A stretch of 64,000 nt of DNA from an uncultured Pseudomonadales bacterium (GTDB lineage: Bacteria > Pseudomonadota > Gammaproteobacteria > Pseudomonadales > Azotimanducaceae), in NCBI GenBank assembly GCA_937775265.1, contig CALKBV010000006.1, positions 186,001 to 250,000 on the forward strand. The letters are read 5' to 3'. The notes beneath the pieces were generated by a model, which was not told the origin of the DNA, searched no databases, and worked only from the letters and a program-made list of their open reading frames with translations. Below are positions 53,746 to 63,533 of this stretch, piece by piece. The position numbers and the translations under genes are program-made. Each line of letters begins with the position of its first letter. Position 1 is the first letter of the stretch.

Positions 53746-54413
53746 AATCTGATGCGGCTGATAGACTAGCCACCTTTATAAACCCTAGAAGTACACATAT
53801 GGTAACCAAGACGCATCGTCAGGCCTTTGGCTTGAAGATCCTGAATGCAAATCACCCCCGTATCAGGCAACTAAAACGTGACGGGAAAGTCGCCGAAATT
53901 CATGGCAACAAATTTTGGAACTCAAGTTACCTGATCATGGATTACCTGAAGAAGAACCCGTTACCGAAACGTTCCCGAGTACTGGAAATCGGATGTGGTT
54001 GGGGTTTGCTGGGACTCTATTGTGCCAAACAGTTTGGCAACAAGGTGCATGGCATTGACGCGGACGAGAACGTTTTGCCTTATCTTGACCTACACGCCGA
54101 AATGAACAGACTCAAAATGTCCGGAGAAAAGAAGACGTTCAAGCAGCTTACCGTCAATTACTTGAGCAATTTTGACGTGGTAATGGGTGCCGATATATGT
54201 TTCTGGGATGAGATGGGCCACGAACTTTATAACTTGATGGGCCGGGCGAAGAAAGCCGGAGTGAAGCAAATAATGGTCTCTGACCCCTGTCGCCCACCAT
54301 TTAGCGAACTGGCCGTAAAATGCGACGAGAATCTCGATGATGTCGAGCTGGTAGAAAAATTCCTGAAGCGACCGGTCAATGCGTCAGGTGAAATTCTTAT
54401 TGTTCGACACTAA
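53742..54413 (+). CDS. class I SAM-dependent methyltransferase
   Basis: Up to 223 residues. SAM-binding motif I is VLEIGCGWGLLGLYCAK, followed by the acidic loop VHGIDADENVLPYL and motif IV-like VVMGADICFWDEMG. Start may be GTG at 53742 (translational coupling with the VOC gene) or ATG at 53799. It resembles the METTL/NNMT-like small-molecule or protein methyltransferases. Acceptor unknown, but pairing with the VOC protein suggests a joint pathway. Confidence 0.88.
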   Translation: MKSDAADRLATFINPRSTHMVTKTHRQAFGLKILNANHPRIRQLKRDGKVAEIHGNKFWNSSYLIMDYLKKNPLPKRSRVLEIGCGWGLLGLYCAKQFGNKVHGIDADENVLPYLDLHAEMNRLKMSGEKKTFKQLTVNYLSNFDVVMGADICFWDEMGHELYNLMGRAKKAGVKQIMVSDPCRPPFSELAVKCDENLDDVELVEKFLKRPVNASGEILIVRH

Positions 54414-54479
54414 TTCAGTTCAACACCCGCTCATAATCCCCAACCAAATACTTTCTAACCGTCTTCAGGAGGAATACCA

Positions 54480-54806
54480 ATGATCATTACCACGACCCCT
54501 TCCGTGGAAGGGGCCAAAGTAGCCAAATATCTTGGCGTAATCACCGGCGAGGCAATTCTGGGTGCCAATATATTCAGGGATATATTCGCTGCAGTGCGCG
54601 ACATCGTCGGCGGACGGTCAGCCGCCTATGAACGAGAGTTGGGCAAGGCGCGTGAAATTGCCCTCGCTGAACTAGAAGACTGGGCGGACGAACTGGGTGC
54701 CAATGCCGTCATTGGTGTCAATATTGACTACGAAAGCTTTGGCAAGACCAACGGTATGATGATGGTCAGCGCTACCGGCACGGCGGTCATCATTGATCGA
54801 ACCTAG
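54480..54806 (+). CDS. YbjQ/UPF0145 family protein
   Basis: 108 residues of the YbjQ (DUF74, heavy-metal-binding-domain) family: [20 protein letters not shown] at the start, [20 protein letters not shown] in the middle, and [16 protein letters not shown]. Near-perfect Shine-Dalgarno AGGAGG (54467-54472) 7 nt before the ATG. Forms pentameric rings in known structures; function unclear. Confidence 0.93.
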   Translation: MIITTTPSVEGAKVAKYLGVITGEAILGANIFRDIFAAVRDIVGGRSAAYERELGKAREIALAELEDWADELGANAVIGVNIDYESFGKTNGMMMVSATGTAVIIDRT

Positions 54807-55009
54807 CCAGGTCTGCACCGGCTATCGAAACACCAGGAAGCAAAGGTTTTCTTGACGACCTCGTCAATCGATATAAATCGTACATCAACCAATCCGGTAC
54901 CCCCGCGCAATTATCTGATTGGTCGTGATACCTTGATTCAGCAGAACCTTGAACTTGGATACACAGTCGCTTAGAGTGCTCGCCCTGCACACGACAGATG
55001 TTTTTTGTC

Positions 55010-55909
55010 ATGAGTGACGAAAGAACGAAACAGGGAATGTACTTTGCGCTCTCTGCCTATCTTTTTTGGGGTATCGTCCCCATTTACTTCAAATGGATAG
55101 ATCACGTTTCCCCTTGGGAAATACTGGCACACAGGACTGTCTGGGCCCTTGTGCTGCTGATCTGTATCCTGACGTACACAGGCGATTTAAAGGAACTAAG
55201 AGTTTCCCTCGCAAGACTCCCAACGCTGTTCCTGACCGCCATGCTACTGATGATCAACTGGCTCGTATTTATCTATGCGATCGTTAACCAAAATATCACC
55301 GAGACCAGCCTTGGATACTTTATTAACCCTCTGGTCAGTGTTTTCCTGGCAGTGATTTTTTTGCAAGAACGCTTAAGACCGCTGCAATGGATCGCAATGA
55401 TAGTCGCAGGAACAGGCATCGCAATCCAACTGATTCTTTTCGGACGCATGCCATGGCTCGCATTGGGGCTGGCATTCAGTTTCGGTTTCTATGGATTGTT
55501 GCGCAAAAATCTCGGGCTTCACGCTATCGCAGGACTTGCCATTGAAACAATGATCGTTGCACCGTTTGCACTCGCCTACATCGCATGGATAGCCTACCGA
55601 CAAACAATGGTTTTTGGCAATGATATAGAAATTGATTTGCTGCTCATGCTGGGGGGATTCGTGACTTCGTTTCCACTGCTGTGTTTCGCCGCTGCAGTCA
55701 CCCGGCTCCCCCTGACCGTCATCGGGATGTTCCAGTACATCGCACCAACCATGACGCTGATAATAGCCGTACTGGTCTACAATGAGGAATTCGGTATTGA
55801 TCGTCTTGTTACATTTAGTTGTATCTGGGTTGCACTACTGCTCTTTACCCTGGAGGCCTGGTTCCACCATAAACACCAGGCGACAGCGCCAACCAATAAT
55901 TCAGGCTAA
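55010..55909 (+). CDS. rarD: EamA family transporter RarD
   Basis: About 299 residues, ten hydrophobic helices in two EamA halves. Typical RarD start KQGMYFALSAYLFWGIVPIY and KWIDHVSPWEILAHRTVWAL, then QNITETSLGYFINPLVSVFL and ERLRPLQWIAMIVAG. RarD proteins are inner-membrane exporters associated with chloramphenicol sensitivity; physiological substrate uncertain. The ATG at 55010 (MSDERTKQG) is preferred to 54998. Confidence 0.93.
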   Translation: MSDERTKQGMYFALSAYLFWGIVPIYFKWIDHVSPWEILAHRTVWALVLLICILTYTGDLKELRVSLARLPTLFLTAMLLMINWLVFIYAIVNQNITETSLGYFINPLVSVFLAVIFLQERLRPLQWIAMIVAGTGIAIQLILFGRMPWLALGLAFSFGFYGLLRKNLGLHAIAGLAIETMIVAPFALAYIAWIAYRQTMVFGNDIEIDLLLMLGGFVTSFPLLCFAAAVTRLPLTVIGMFQYIAPTMTLIIAVLVYNEEFGIDRLVTFSCIWVALLLFTLEAWFHHKHQATAPTNNSG

Positions 55910-56007
55910 GCTCTACCAGCACTCGCTAATCCTACAGGTCTTTGTTTGCTTCACAGACTCATTCCGTTATCCTAGCGCACTTCTCGATAACCCCAGAGAA
56001 ACGTGTT

Positions 56008-57649
56008 ATGACAATGCAAAAAACACCCCTGCTCATGTCCCGGATCCTTGGACGCGGCGCGAAACTTGACCCAAACGTCGAAATTGTCACCCTCCTCGCG
56101 GACGGTACACACCGGCAGACCCTGGAAGCTACAGCAACCCGGTCCAGGCAACTGGCCAACGCTTTGTCAGACCATGGGGTTAAACCCGGGGATCGAATCG
56201 CCAGCTTCATGTGGAACAACTACCGCCATCTGGAGCTGTATCAGGCAGTCCCGTCGATGGGCTGTGTTCTTCACACGCTGAATATCCGCCTAAGCTCTTT
56301 TGATCTGGAATATATTATTAACCACGCGGCTGACCGAGTGATATTCGCAGACGAAGACCTTCTACCACTTCTTGAACCAATCCTGGATAGAATCCCAACC
56401 GTTGAGCTGCTGGTCATATCACGGCATGGCGAAGGTGGAGAGTCAGGCTTTCCAAACCAGACGGACTACGAAGCGTTCATTGAAGACCAACCTGCGGATT
56501 TCGAATGGCCAGAGATTGATGAAAACGCGCCTATGGGGCTGTGCTACACAAGCGGCACGACCGGCAAACCGAAAGGTGTGATGTATACCAATCGATCTAC
56601 CTATTTACACACCGTTACCCAGGCAATGACTGACTCAATGGGGCTGTCTTCGCTGGACTCGGTATGCGGTATTGTCCCCATGTTTCACGCCATGGGTTGG
56701 GGACTGCCTTTTACCGCTTCCATGCTGGGCTGTAAGCAGGTGCTGCCGCACCGCTTCATGGATCCGGAAAGACTGGTTGCGTTAATGGCGCAAGAAGAAG
56801 TCACCATATCGGCAGGTGTACCGACAATCTGGCAGGGAATAAGAAACTTGCTGGAAGAGAACCCCAAGAAGTATGACCTCAGCAAGCTATCGCGACTCAC
56901 TTGTGGTGGAAGCGCGCCACCCGTCTCGCTGATGCGTTGGTACTTTGAAAAGCTGGGCGTGGAAATGATCCAGGGCTGGGGAATGACAGAAACCAATCCA
57001 CTCGGAACCCTGAGCCGTAAGGTCGCCAAACGGTCCCATCTCAATCTGACGGAAGAACAGCAGTTTGACAACATCGCAAAAGCCGGACTGACTCATGCCG
57101 GGACTCGAGCTCGAAATTGTTGACGAAAACTGGGACCCAGTGCCTCACGACGGGGACACGGTAGGTGAACTCCTCATTCGGGGACCCTGGATTTGTGCCG
57201 AGTATTACAATGATCCCCAGCCAGAGAAATTTCACGACGGTTGGCTGGTGACCGGTGATGTCGCAAAAATTGACGGTGAAGAGTATCTTATCATCGCTGA
57301 TCGCTCCAAGGACCTGATCAAATCGGGAGGAGAATGGATCTCTTCAGTCGACCTTGAAAACCATATCGTTGCGCTCGACGGTGTCGTGCAAGCTGCCGTC
57401 GTTGCACAAAAACACCCAAAGTGGGATGAAAGGCCTGTTGCTTTGGTGATCCTTGTCGATGGATCGAACATCACGACAGAGTTGATTCTGGAACACTGCA
57501 CCGAAATTTTCGCAAAATGGCAACTCCCTGATGATGTAATTTTTGTTGACCAGATTCCGCTGACCTCCACGGGCAAGATCGACAAGAAAACCATCAGGGC
57601 GCAGTTGGAAGAACAAGCATACCAGCTACCGGATTTGAGGAACGCCTAA
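56008..57649 (+). pseudogene. acyl-CoA synthetase (AMP-binding), one frameshift
   Basis: Long or medium-chain fatty-acid-CoA ligase-like enzyme of about 546 residues. First part (56008-57123): CYTSGTTGKPKGVMYTNRST (P-loop), GWGMTETNPLGTLS, RLTCGGSAPPVSLMRWYF. Second part in the next frame from ~57090: MPGLELEIVDENWDPVPHDG, WLVTGDVAKIDGEEYLII and the Lys-containing LTSTGKIDKKTIRAQLEEQ. One extra base at ~57088-57094 breaks the frame between the two. All catalytic motifs survive. Start ATG at 56008. Could be a sequencing error. Confidence 0.88.
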
Positions 57650-57656
57650 CACCCTG

Positions 57657-57887
57657 TTGCGTTATTGCGTCTTAATACTTTTCCCGTTTATGTCAGGACC
57701 GCTGTACGCAAGTGATACGTGCTTAGGATCGACTGAAGAAAAACTCCAATGTCATTCCGGGGAAGTTAAGGATTTCTTGCGCAGATGGGTAAGAGCAGGG
57801 GGAGACGGCGACATCTCTCACTGCCCTGCAGTTGCAGATGCGGCGGATCTCACTATCGCAATAAACGAAGAACTGAAAGGGCAATAA
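57657..57887 (+). CDS. small secreted protein, function unknown
   Basis: 76 residues starting at TTG. N-terminal signal-like segment VLILFPFMSGPLYA, mature part with four Cys (DTCLGS, KLQCHSG, ISHCPAVAD are the visible contexts). Seven bp after the acyl-CoA synthetase and 2 bp before the NUDIX gene, so likely in one transcript. No family recognised. Confidence 0.5.
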   Translation: MRYCVLILFPFMSGPLYASDTCLGSTEEKLQCHSGEVKDFLRRWVRAGGDGDISHCPAVADAADLTIAINEELKGQ

Positions 57888-57889
57888 CT

Positions 57890-58525
57890 GTGCGTCCCAT
57901 CTCTCACTATCATTATAACGACGAAACTCGGTTGAACATTCACCACAACCTTTCGACATTCAAAGACGAAAGGCAACCACTGGATGAACACCGGCATGCT
58001 GCTGTTGCAATTACCATCTTTGATCACCAGAACGAATCCTCAGTCATCGTGACAAGACGTTCGTCTACATTAAAGGAACACAGTGGACAATGGGCGATGC
58101 CGGGAGGACGAGTAGATGACGGTGAGGATGCGATTGAGGCCGCGCTTCGCGAGCTACATGAAGAAATCAATCTGGACCTTAGTAAACAGCATGTCATTGG
58201 CACGCTGGACGATTACGTTACGCGATCAGGATATGTCATAACACCTGTTGTTGTCTGGGCCGATGTCATTGAAAACGACCTGAAACCGAACCCGGGCGAA
58301 GTCGCGTCGATTCATGCGTTTACTTTCACGGAACTCGTTCGGGGCGATTCACCCAATCTTGAATCTATTCCACAGAGTGATCGTCAGGTGCTCTCCATGA
58401 ACTATCACGATGACGTGATCTATGCCCCGACCGCTGCAATGTTGTACCAGTTCAGGGAAGTCGCCATCAATGGAAATGCCACCAAGGTGCTGGATTATGA
58501 CCAGCCGGTTTTCGCATGGCGTTAG
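57890..58525 (+). CDS. NUDIX hydrolase, CoA pyrophosphatase-like
   Basis: About 211 residues from a GTG start at 57890. NUDIX box GGRVDDGEDAIEAALRE followed by LHEEINLDL, with the preceding SSTLKEHSGQWAMPGG typical of the CoA diphosphatase group (NudL). Expected role: hydrolysis of CoA or acyl-CoA diphosphate bonds, fitting a neighbouring CoA ligase. The frame is open upstream but antisense-like there. Confidence 0.88.
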   Translation: MRPISHYHYNDETRLNIHHNLSTFKDERQPLDEHRHAAVAITIFDHQNESSVIVTRRSSTLKEHSGQWAMPGGRVDDGEDAIEAALRELHEEINLDLSKQHVIGTLDDYVTRSGYVITPVVVWADVIENDLKPNPGEVASIHAFTFTELVRGDSPNLESIPQSDRQVLSMNYHDDVIYAPTAAMLYQFREVAINGNATKVLDYDQPVFAWR

Positions 58526-58545
58526 AAAATGCTTAAATATAAATC

Positions 58546-58863
58546 ATGACACTCAAATATTACGTCGTTGCAGCGTGTACGGAACTGGCTGTAACTAACC
58601 AAATGTACATTGACCTGAATGGAGAAGAAATCCTTCTGTGCAGGGAAGATGAAAACTATTTCGCGGTTTCGTACTACTGTTCGCATGAGAAATTCACCCT
58701 GGAGGGAGGCACCATTGCGGCCGGTTGTATCACCTGCCCCTACCATGGAGCTGAATTCAGATTAAGTGATGGGAAGGTCACTGCCCCGCCAGCGTTTGAA
58801 CCTATCAACACTTATCCGGTAAGAGTTGAAGACGACACCATAGCGATCGGTATCAACGAGTAG
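58546..58863 (+). CDS. Rieske [2Fe-2S] ferredoxin-like protein
   Basis: 105 residues. Rieske motifs: YYCSHEKFTLEGG (Cys45-x-His47) and ITCPYHGAEF (Cys64-x2-His67), the spacing of soluble Rieske ferredoxins. These pass electrons to oxygenases or reductases. No oxygenase subunit is adjacent, so the partner is elsewhere. 20 bp after the NUDIX gene. Confidence 0.92.
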   Translation: MTLKYYVVAACTELAVTNQMYIDLNGEEILLCREDENYFAVSYYCSHEKFTLEGGTIAAGCITCPYHGAEFRLSDGKVTAPPAFEPINTYPVRVEDDTIAIGINE

Positions 58864-58961
58864 AAACCCAATCTGACTCAAGCTCCTCGAGTTCAGACAC
58901 CCCATTCTGTGACAGGTAACGTCCATCGCCGCGATATCTATAACCTGGTAAGCACCAGGGC

Positions 58962-59156
58962 CTAAAGATCTCTATAGTAGCTTTCCAGTAAATCCGCCTG
59001 GTTCGCTTCAAGTGCGGCCAGACCCTCGGCATGAGCATCGACAAAATCCCGGACAGAGGCATACCTGCAAATCTCCTTGCCTTTCCACATCACCACATAG
59101 TCGTTCGTGGTTTTCTGCTCAAACAGGCCTGTTCTGGCTTCTGGCTCCTGTGCCAT
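58962..59156 (-). CDS. small hypothetical protein
   Basis: 64 residues; sequence such as DYVVMWKGKEICRYASVRDF and LAALEANQADLLESYYRDL looks genuine. No signal peptide. Convergent with the Rieske gene. Function unknown. Confidence 0.5.
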   Translation of the reverse strand: MAQEPEARTGLFEQKTTNDYVVMWKGKEICRYASVRDFVDAHAEGLAALEANQADLLESYYRDL

Positions 59157-59492
59157 CTCTTTTCCGGGACAAGTGTCCAGTTGGTTTATTCTGAAACCAG
59201 CCTAACATGGGCGCTTGCACATTTCCCCGCCAGACTGTTCAGCGATAACGTTTAGAACGAGGAATTTATCCCGAACATCAGCCGAATGTCGATTATGCCG
59301 GTCGAAGGCCGGCAGGATGTAGCCTCCGTGATTATTCTTACCGAGTACAACCCGCCAAGGTATAAGCACATAGGCATCATCTATCGACCAGGTTTCTAGC
59401 CACAGTTCCAGCTGTGATATTCTTCAGCCATGACGCTTTCTTACCATGCCATTTTTTCCCAAAACATGGCTGATTAACCGAAGGAAACCAGC
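59157..59492. other. intergenic region, nothing recognised
   Basis: 336 bp. A 6-bp stem TGCCGG/CCGGCA with a 7-nt loop (about 59297-59315) is visible without a T-run. Otherwise non-coding. Confidence 0.35.
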
Positions 59493-59874
59493 ATGCAATG
59501 CCCCAAGTGTTTAGGCTCAATGGACACCATCAGCATTAACGATGTTGAAGTTGATCGCTGCGAAAAATGCCATGGTTTGTTCTTCGATCATCTTGAGAAA
59601 GAAACACTACGAAGTATGGAAGGTGCAGAATCGATCGACATTGGCGATGAGTTTTTTGGCGCCACGTTCAACGAAATTCTTGATGTGGCCTGCCCAAAAT
59701 GCCAGACCAAAATGCCAGACCAAAATGGAACATGTACTACATACGGACCCGTTTGAAATAAAATTCGAGTGTTGTCCCTCCTGCAAGGGAATTTACTTTG
59801 ATGCAGGAGAATTCAGAGACTATCTTGAGGACGAAATTTATCAACGGTTTCAGGAAGTGATCGACCAGCTATAA
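59493..59874 (+). pseudogene. zinc-ribbon (TFIIB-type) protein gene, broken by 13-bp duplication
   Basis: Small protein of the zf-TFIIB group (COG3809): MQCPKCLGSMDTISIND and DRCEKCHGLFFDHLEKE form the first ribbon; VACPKCQTKM begins the second. A 13-bp tandem duplication (59696-59721) shifts the frame, so translation ends at 59756; the second half FECCPSCKGIYFDAGEFRDY continues in another frame to 59874. Without one copy of the 13 bp the product is about 122 residues with two paired zinc ribbons. The breaking event is fully visible. Confidence 0.85.
59696..59721. repeat. 13-bp tandem duplication
   Basis: AAAATGCCAGACC repeated exactly at 59696-59708 and 59709-59721, followed by AAAATGG. It causes the frameshift in the zinc-ribbon gene. 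Confidence 0.97.
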
Positions 59875-59885
59875 CCTGACTGAAA

Positions 59886-60800
59886 TCAAGCAAACTCTGG
59901 CAGGATCTCCTCAATAAAAAGCCGCGTTTGCTCCATCACTTCTGTCGTACCATTTGCCATGGGTAGCATCACGAATTTCTGGCAACCGGCATCAATAAAC
60001 TCCCGAATTCGACCAACCATCGCTTTTGCATCACCCGCGACCAGGTATCTGTCCGGTGACTGTTTTAGCCTTGCTGCTAGTCCCTTTGCAGTGGTAGTTA
60101 CAACATGATCTTCAGGGCTTCCAAAGCGAAACAAAAAGGAAGCACCGTAATGATCTTCATCAATACTGCGGCCTGTTTCCAGAAGCGCTGACTTAATGCC
60201 ATCCACGACCAATTTGGCCTGCTCAGGCGTGTCTATACCACCTAGCCACCCGGTGCCGTATTTCGCTGTGCGGCGCATGGCAACCTCACTCGAACCACCA
60301 ATCCACAAGGGAATATTCGCGTTTGCCGGCTTCGGTGAAATCGACGCTCCTTCATACTGAAAAAATTCTCCGTCGAAATTAACGTCGTTTTCTGTCCACA
60401 GTCGGGCGACTATGTCGAGGGCCTCATCTGCTTTCTTGCCTCGCCTTTTCGTCTGAGTGCCAGTCGCGGAGTAATCCTGGGCAAGAGCACTACCCAAACC
60501 AAACGCGGGCAGGAGTCTTCCATCACTAAGAAAATCAATCGTCGCACATTGTTTGGCAGTTAAGAGCGGATCTCGTAGGGCAATTGAAGCGACGTTCATC
60601 CCAAAACGGATTTTCTCTGTATGCCCTGCCAGTGCAGCCATAGTTGACATACATTCCAGCATGGCCTCCTTCGACACCAGCCGGTCTGTCTGCCAGATCG
60701 AATCAACACCACCGTCTTCACAACGATCAACCCACCGCCAATAATCCCGTGCTGTATCAAATGGAAACCGCGATATCCCAAGCCCGAGCCCAATAGTCAT
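59886..60800 (-). CDS. LLM class flavin-dependent oxidoreductase
   Basis: 304-residue luciferase-like TIM-barrel protein: WVDRCEDGGVDSIWQTDR, IRFGMNVASIALRDPLLTA, LLPAFGLGSALAQDYSATG, NANIPLWIGGSSEVAMRR. The group includes F420- or FMN-dependent enzymes such as methylene-tetrahydromethanopterin-like and limonene-type monooxygenases. Substrate unknown. Convergent with the zinc-ribbon remnant (11-bp gap). Confidence 0.9.
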   Translation of the reverse strand: MTIGLGLGISRFPFDTARDYWRWVDRCEDGGVDSIWQTDRLVSKEAMLECMSTMAALAGHTEKIRFGMNVASIALRDPLLTAKQCATIDFLSDGRLLPAFGLGSALAQDYSATGTQTKRRGKKADEALDIVARLWTENDVNFDGEFFQYEGASISPKPANANIPLWIGGSSEVAMRRTAKYGTGWLGGIDTPEQAKLVVDGIKSALLETGRSIDEDHYGASFLFRFGSPEDHVVTTTAKGLAARLKQSPDRYLVAGDAKAMVGRIREFIDAGCQKFVMLPMANGTTEVMEQTRLFIEEILPEFA

Positions 60801-60922
60801 ATAGCTTTACCCCTAATGTCACTCTCTGGTCCCGTCAGGCCGCTCGCCGCTACGCCACCCTTGAAACCTTCAGTTGCCCAACCAACCAATACAAACAACA
60901 CAAGCCTGTACGCGCCCTTCAT
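60797..60922 (-). CDS. possible 41-residue leader-like micro-ORF coupled to the LLM gene
   Basis: Minus-strand ORF starting MKGAYRLVLFVLVGWATEG whose TGA stop overlaps the ATG of the LLM oxidoreductase (ATGA). The hydrophobic N-terminus is protein-like. There is no recognisable family, so it is a low-confidence candidate for translational coupling. Confidence 0.22.
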   Translation of the reverse strand: MKGAYRLVLFVLVGWATEGFKGGVAASGLTGPESDIRGKAI

Positions 60923-61204
60923 TGGTTCGCCATCTTCGACAGCATCAGTCGGATTCCTTCAGTTTGTATTTGCACGAGCATTTCCCCTAAAAGGTCAGTA
61001 GTGGTATCCGGTAGTTGATGAGCAGCATCCGGTGAGTCCTTCCTCTAGCTGCCAAGTTAGCCACCAGCGGAGTTTCAACGAACAATATATCAGTACCGCT
61101 TATGAGTAGCAGATTACAAATCATATGTCATCAGAGACGTCTTTGGCCATATGGCTACCTCAAGGCAATTCACTTAATATGTTCAGCTCTCTCTTACCCG
61201 ATGA
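60801..61204. other. divergent intergenic region
   Basis: About 400 bp between the minus-strand LLM gene and the plus-strand quinone oxidoreductase; apart from the micro-ORF listed above I see no gene, RNA or clear operator. Confidence 0.35.
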
Positions 61205-61213
61205 ATGTTTTCC

Positions 61214-62194
61214 ATGCGCGCGATTGTTTGTGAATCTTTTGCCAACCCTGACTCCCTGGAAATCCATGAGGTGCAGCAACCTGTCCCAAAGCCAAATCAG
61301 GTACTGATCAAAGTCGAAGCAACGGGTCTTGGATATGTCGATGCGCTAACAGTTGCGGGCCTTTACCAGATCAAGCCAACATTACCCTTTGTTCCTGGTA
61401 ACGAAGTTTCAGGCATCATCGAGCGTGCCGGAGACAAGGTCAAACATTTACGCCAGGGTCAACGCGTACTGGCCACGCCCTCATCAGGAGGTCTGGCAGA
61501 GTACATTACCCTGGATGAAGGTCGATGCACCTCCATTCCAAATTCACTCAGTTATGACAACGCTGCCAGTTTTCTCGTCAACTACTGCACTGCATATCAC
61601 GGACTTGTGTATTGCGGAAACATCAAGGAAAAAGAAACTGTGCTGGTGCTGGGCGCGAGTGGTGGCGTTGGCGTTGCCGCTATCGATGTTGCCAAGGCCA
61701 AAGGTGCAAGAGTCATTGCCGCTGCTTCAAGCAAGAAAAAAAGAGACGCCTGTCTCGCTGCCGGTGCAGACGATGTTGTTAACTACAACTCGAAAGACTG
61801 GCGTGAAGAACTAAAAACGATCCTGGACGGAACGCCGCTAAATATCGTTTACGACCCAGTTGGAGGCGACTACGCTGAACCTGCATTAAGATCCCTGGGT
61901 CCCGATGGACGATACCTTGTCGTTGGTTTCGCCTCTGGAGACATCCCAAAGTTTCCGGTGAATCTTGTATTGTTAAAACGTTGCTCAATCATCGGCGTTA
62001 ACTGGGGCGGGCACATCGCCTCCAACCCATCTGTTGCCAAAGAAGTCCTCAACACCCTGATGGAATGGATCACATCAGGCAAGATAAGCCCACAATCCGG
62101 TGAGACATTCAGGTTGCAGGACACAGGCAAAGCCATGATGAAAATGCTTGGCAGAAAAGCAATCGGGAAAATAGTTATCCACCCCGGCGACTAA
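61214..62194 (+). CDS. NADPH:quinone oxidoreductase-like (zinc-less MDR)
   Basis: 326-residue medium-chain dehydrogenase/reductase of the quinone oxidoreductase type. Seen: MRAIVCESFANPDSLEIHEV, PFVPGNEVSGIIERAGD, Rossmann motif VLGASGGVGVAAIDVAKAKG, and DPVGGDYAEPALRSL. Catalytic zinc Cys/His ligands are absent, as expected. ATG at 61214 begins the conserved first strand; ATG at 61205 is three codons upstream. Precedes the epoxide hydrolase by 41 bp, same strand. Confidence 0.92.
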   Translation: MRAIVCESFANPDSLEIHEVQQPVPKPNQVLIKVEATGLGYVDALTVAGLYQIKPTLPFVPGNEVSGIIERAGDKVKHLRQGQRVLATPSSGGLAEYITLDEGRCTSIPNSLSYDNAASFLVNYCTAYHGLVYCGNIKEKETVLVLGASGGVGVAAIDVAKAKGARVIAAASSKKKRDACLAAGADDVVNYNSKDWREELKTILDGTPLNIVYDPVGGDYAEPALRSLGPDGRYLVVGFASGDIPKFPVNLVLLKRCSIIGVNWGGHIASNPSVAKEVLNTLMEWITSGKISPQSGETFRLQDTGKAMMKMLGRKAIGKIVIHPGD

Positions 62195-62235
62195 CCGAGC
62201 CAAAATCTCAAACCAGAATTCCAGACGGGAGCATA

Positions 62236-63375
62236 GTGATGACAAGTATCGAGCCCTTCAACATTCAGACTTCAGAACAGGAACTGAATGACCTTAAACA
62301 ACGATTGGCGCTAACCCGCTGGCCAGACAAGGAAACCCCACCAGACTGGTCCCAGGGTATCCCGCTTTCTTACATGATCGAGATCCACGACTACTGGTTA
62401 AACCAGTATGACTGGCCAGCGCGTCTGGCGCTTCTGAACCAATGGCCTGGATTCAAAACGGAAATAGATGGCCTCGGCATCCACTTTTTACACATCAAGT
62501 CAGCCCAGCCTGGTGCCCTCCCCTTACTCATGACCCACGGCTGGCCTGGATCGATCGTCGAATTCCAAAAAGTTATCGGGCCTTTGACCAACCCGACTGA
62601 ACACGGCGGCCTGGCGAGTGATGCATTCGACCTCGTTATTCCAACCCTGCCTGGCTTCGGTTATTCCGACAAGCCGGTTTCACCAGGCTGGAACATCGAC
62701 AGCATTGCCACCGCCTGGGATGAGCTAATGATCCGACTGGGATACGACCGCTACGTGGCCCAGGGAGGTGACTGGGGTTCAATTGTCACGGCACAAATTG
62801 GCGTTCAGAACCTGGGTCATTGCATAGGCATTCACATGAATATGCCAATCGCTCCGCCCGACCCGAACAATATGGACAATCTCACTGATCAGGAAACTGA
62901 CGCCCTGAAATCCATGCAGTTTTACCAGGATCATGATTCCGGTTATTCCAAGCAACAAAGTACCCGGCCTCAAACACTGGGTTATGGCCTTGCCGACTCG
63001 CCAATCGGCCAGGCCGCCTGGATTCTTGAAAAGTTTTACCAGTGGATGGATTGTGACGGTCATCCCGAAAACGTAGCATCGCGCGATGAACTATTGGATA
63101 ACGTGATGATGTACTGGCTGCCGGATGCTGGCGCCTCCTCTGCCAGGATCTACTGGGAGAGCTTCGGAAATACAAACCTGGACGTAATCGAGCTTCCCGT
63201 CGGTTGCACCCTTTTCCCTAAAGAGATCTTCAAGACTTCCGAAAGGTGGGCCAGAGCGCGTTTTACCAACCTGATTCACTTTGAGGTGATGGAGAAAGGT
63301 GGCCACTTCGCGGCCTTTGAACAACCCCAGGCACTAGTCGACCAGATACAGAGCTGTTTCAGGCAACTTCGCTAG
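62236..63375 (+). CDS. epoxide hydrolase family protein (EHN domain)
   Basis: 379-residue microsomal-type epoxide hydrolase. N-terminal EHN domain (ELNDLKQRLALTRWPDKETP), oxyanion HGWPGSIVEFQKVIGPLT, nucleophile Asp in VAQGGDWGSIVTAQIGV, and C-terminal catalytic His in EKGGHFAAFEQPQAL. Opens epoxides to vicinal diols; together with the quinone oxidoreductase, ferredoxin and probable P450 it suggests terpenoid or hydrocarbon metabolism. GTG at 62236 or ATG at 62239; GGGAG lies just upstream. Confidence 0.93.
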   Translation: MMTSIEPFNIQTSEQELNDLKQRLALTRWPDKETPPDWSQGIPLSYMIEIHDYWLNQYDWPARLALLNQWPGFKTEIDGLGIHFLHIKSAQPGALPLLMTHGWPGSIVEFQKVIGPLTNPTEHGGLASDAFDLVIPTLPGFGYSDKPVSPGWNIDSIATAWDELMIRLGYDRYVAQGGDWGSIVTAQIGVQNLGHCIGIHMNMPIAPPDPNNMDNLTDQETDALKSMQFYQDHDSGYSKQQSTRPQTLGYGLADSPIGQAAWILEKFYQWMDCDGHPENVASRDELLDNVMMYWLPDAGASSARIYWESFGNTNLDVIELPVGCTLFPKEIFKTSERWARARFTNLIHFEVMEKGGHFAAFEQPQALVDQIQSCFRQLR

Positions 63376-63533
63376 AGAGACGGTCCCTGCAGGACATGCC
63401 AATACGGGCTATCAGGCCTGAGCCCATTGCATTTTCATTTAGTCCTAAAAGGATCATATTGTGGCCATATAACACCTTTATAGACCCCTCCTTTGTTGCT
63501 AATTTTGCGCCTTTAATCAAATGGCTCAGTTAA

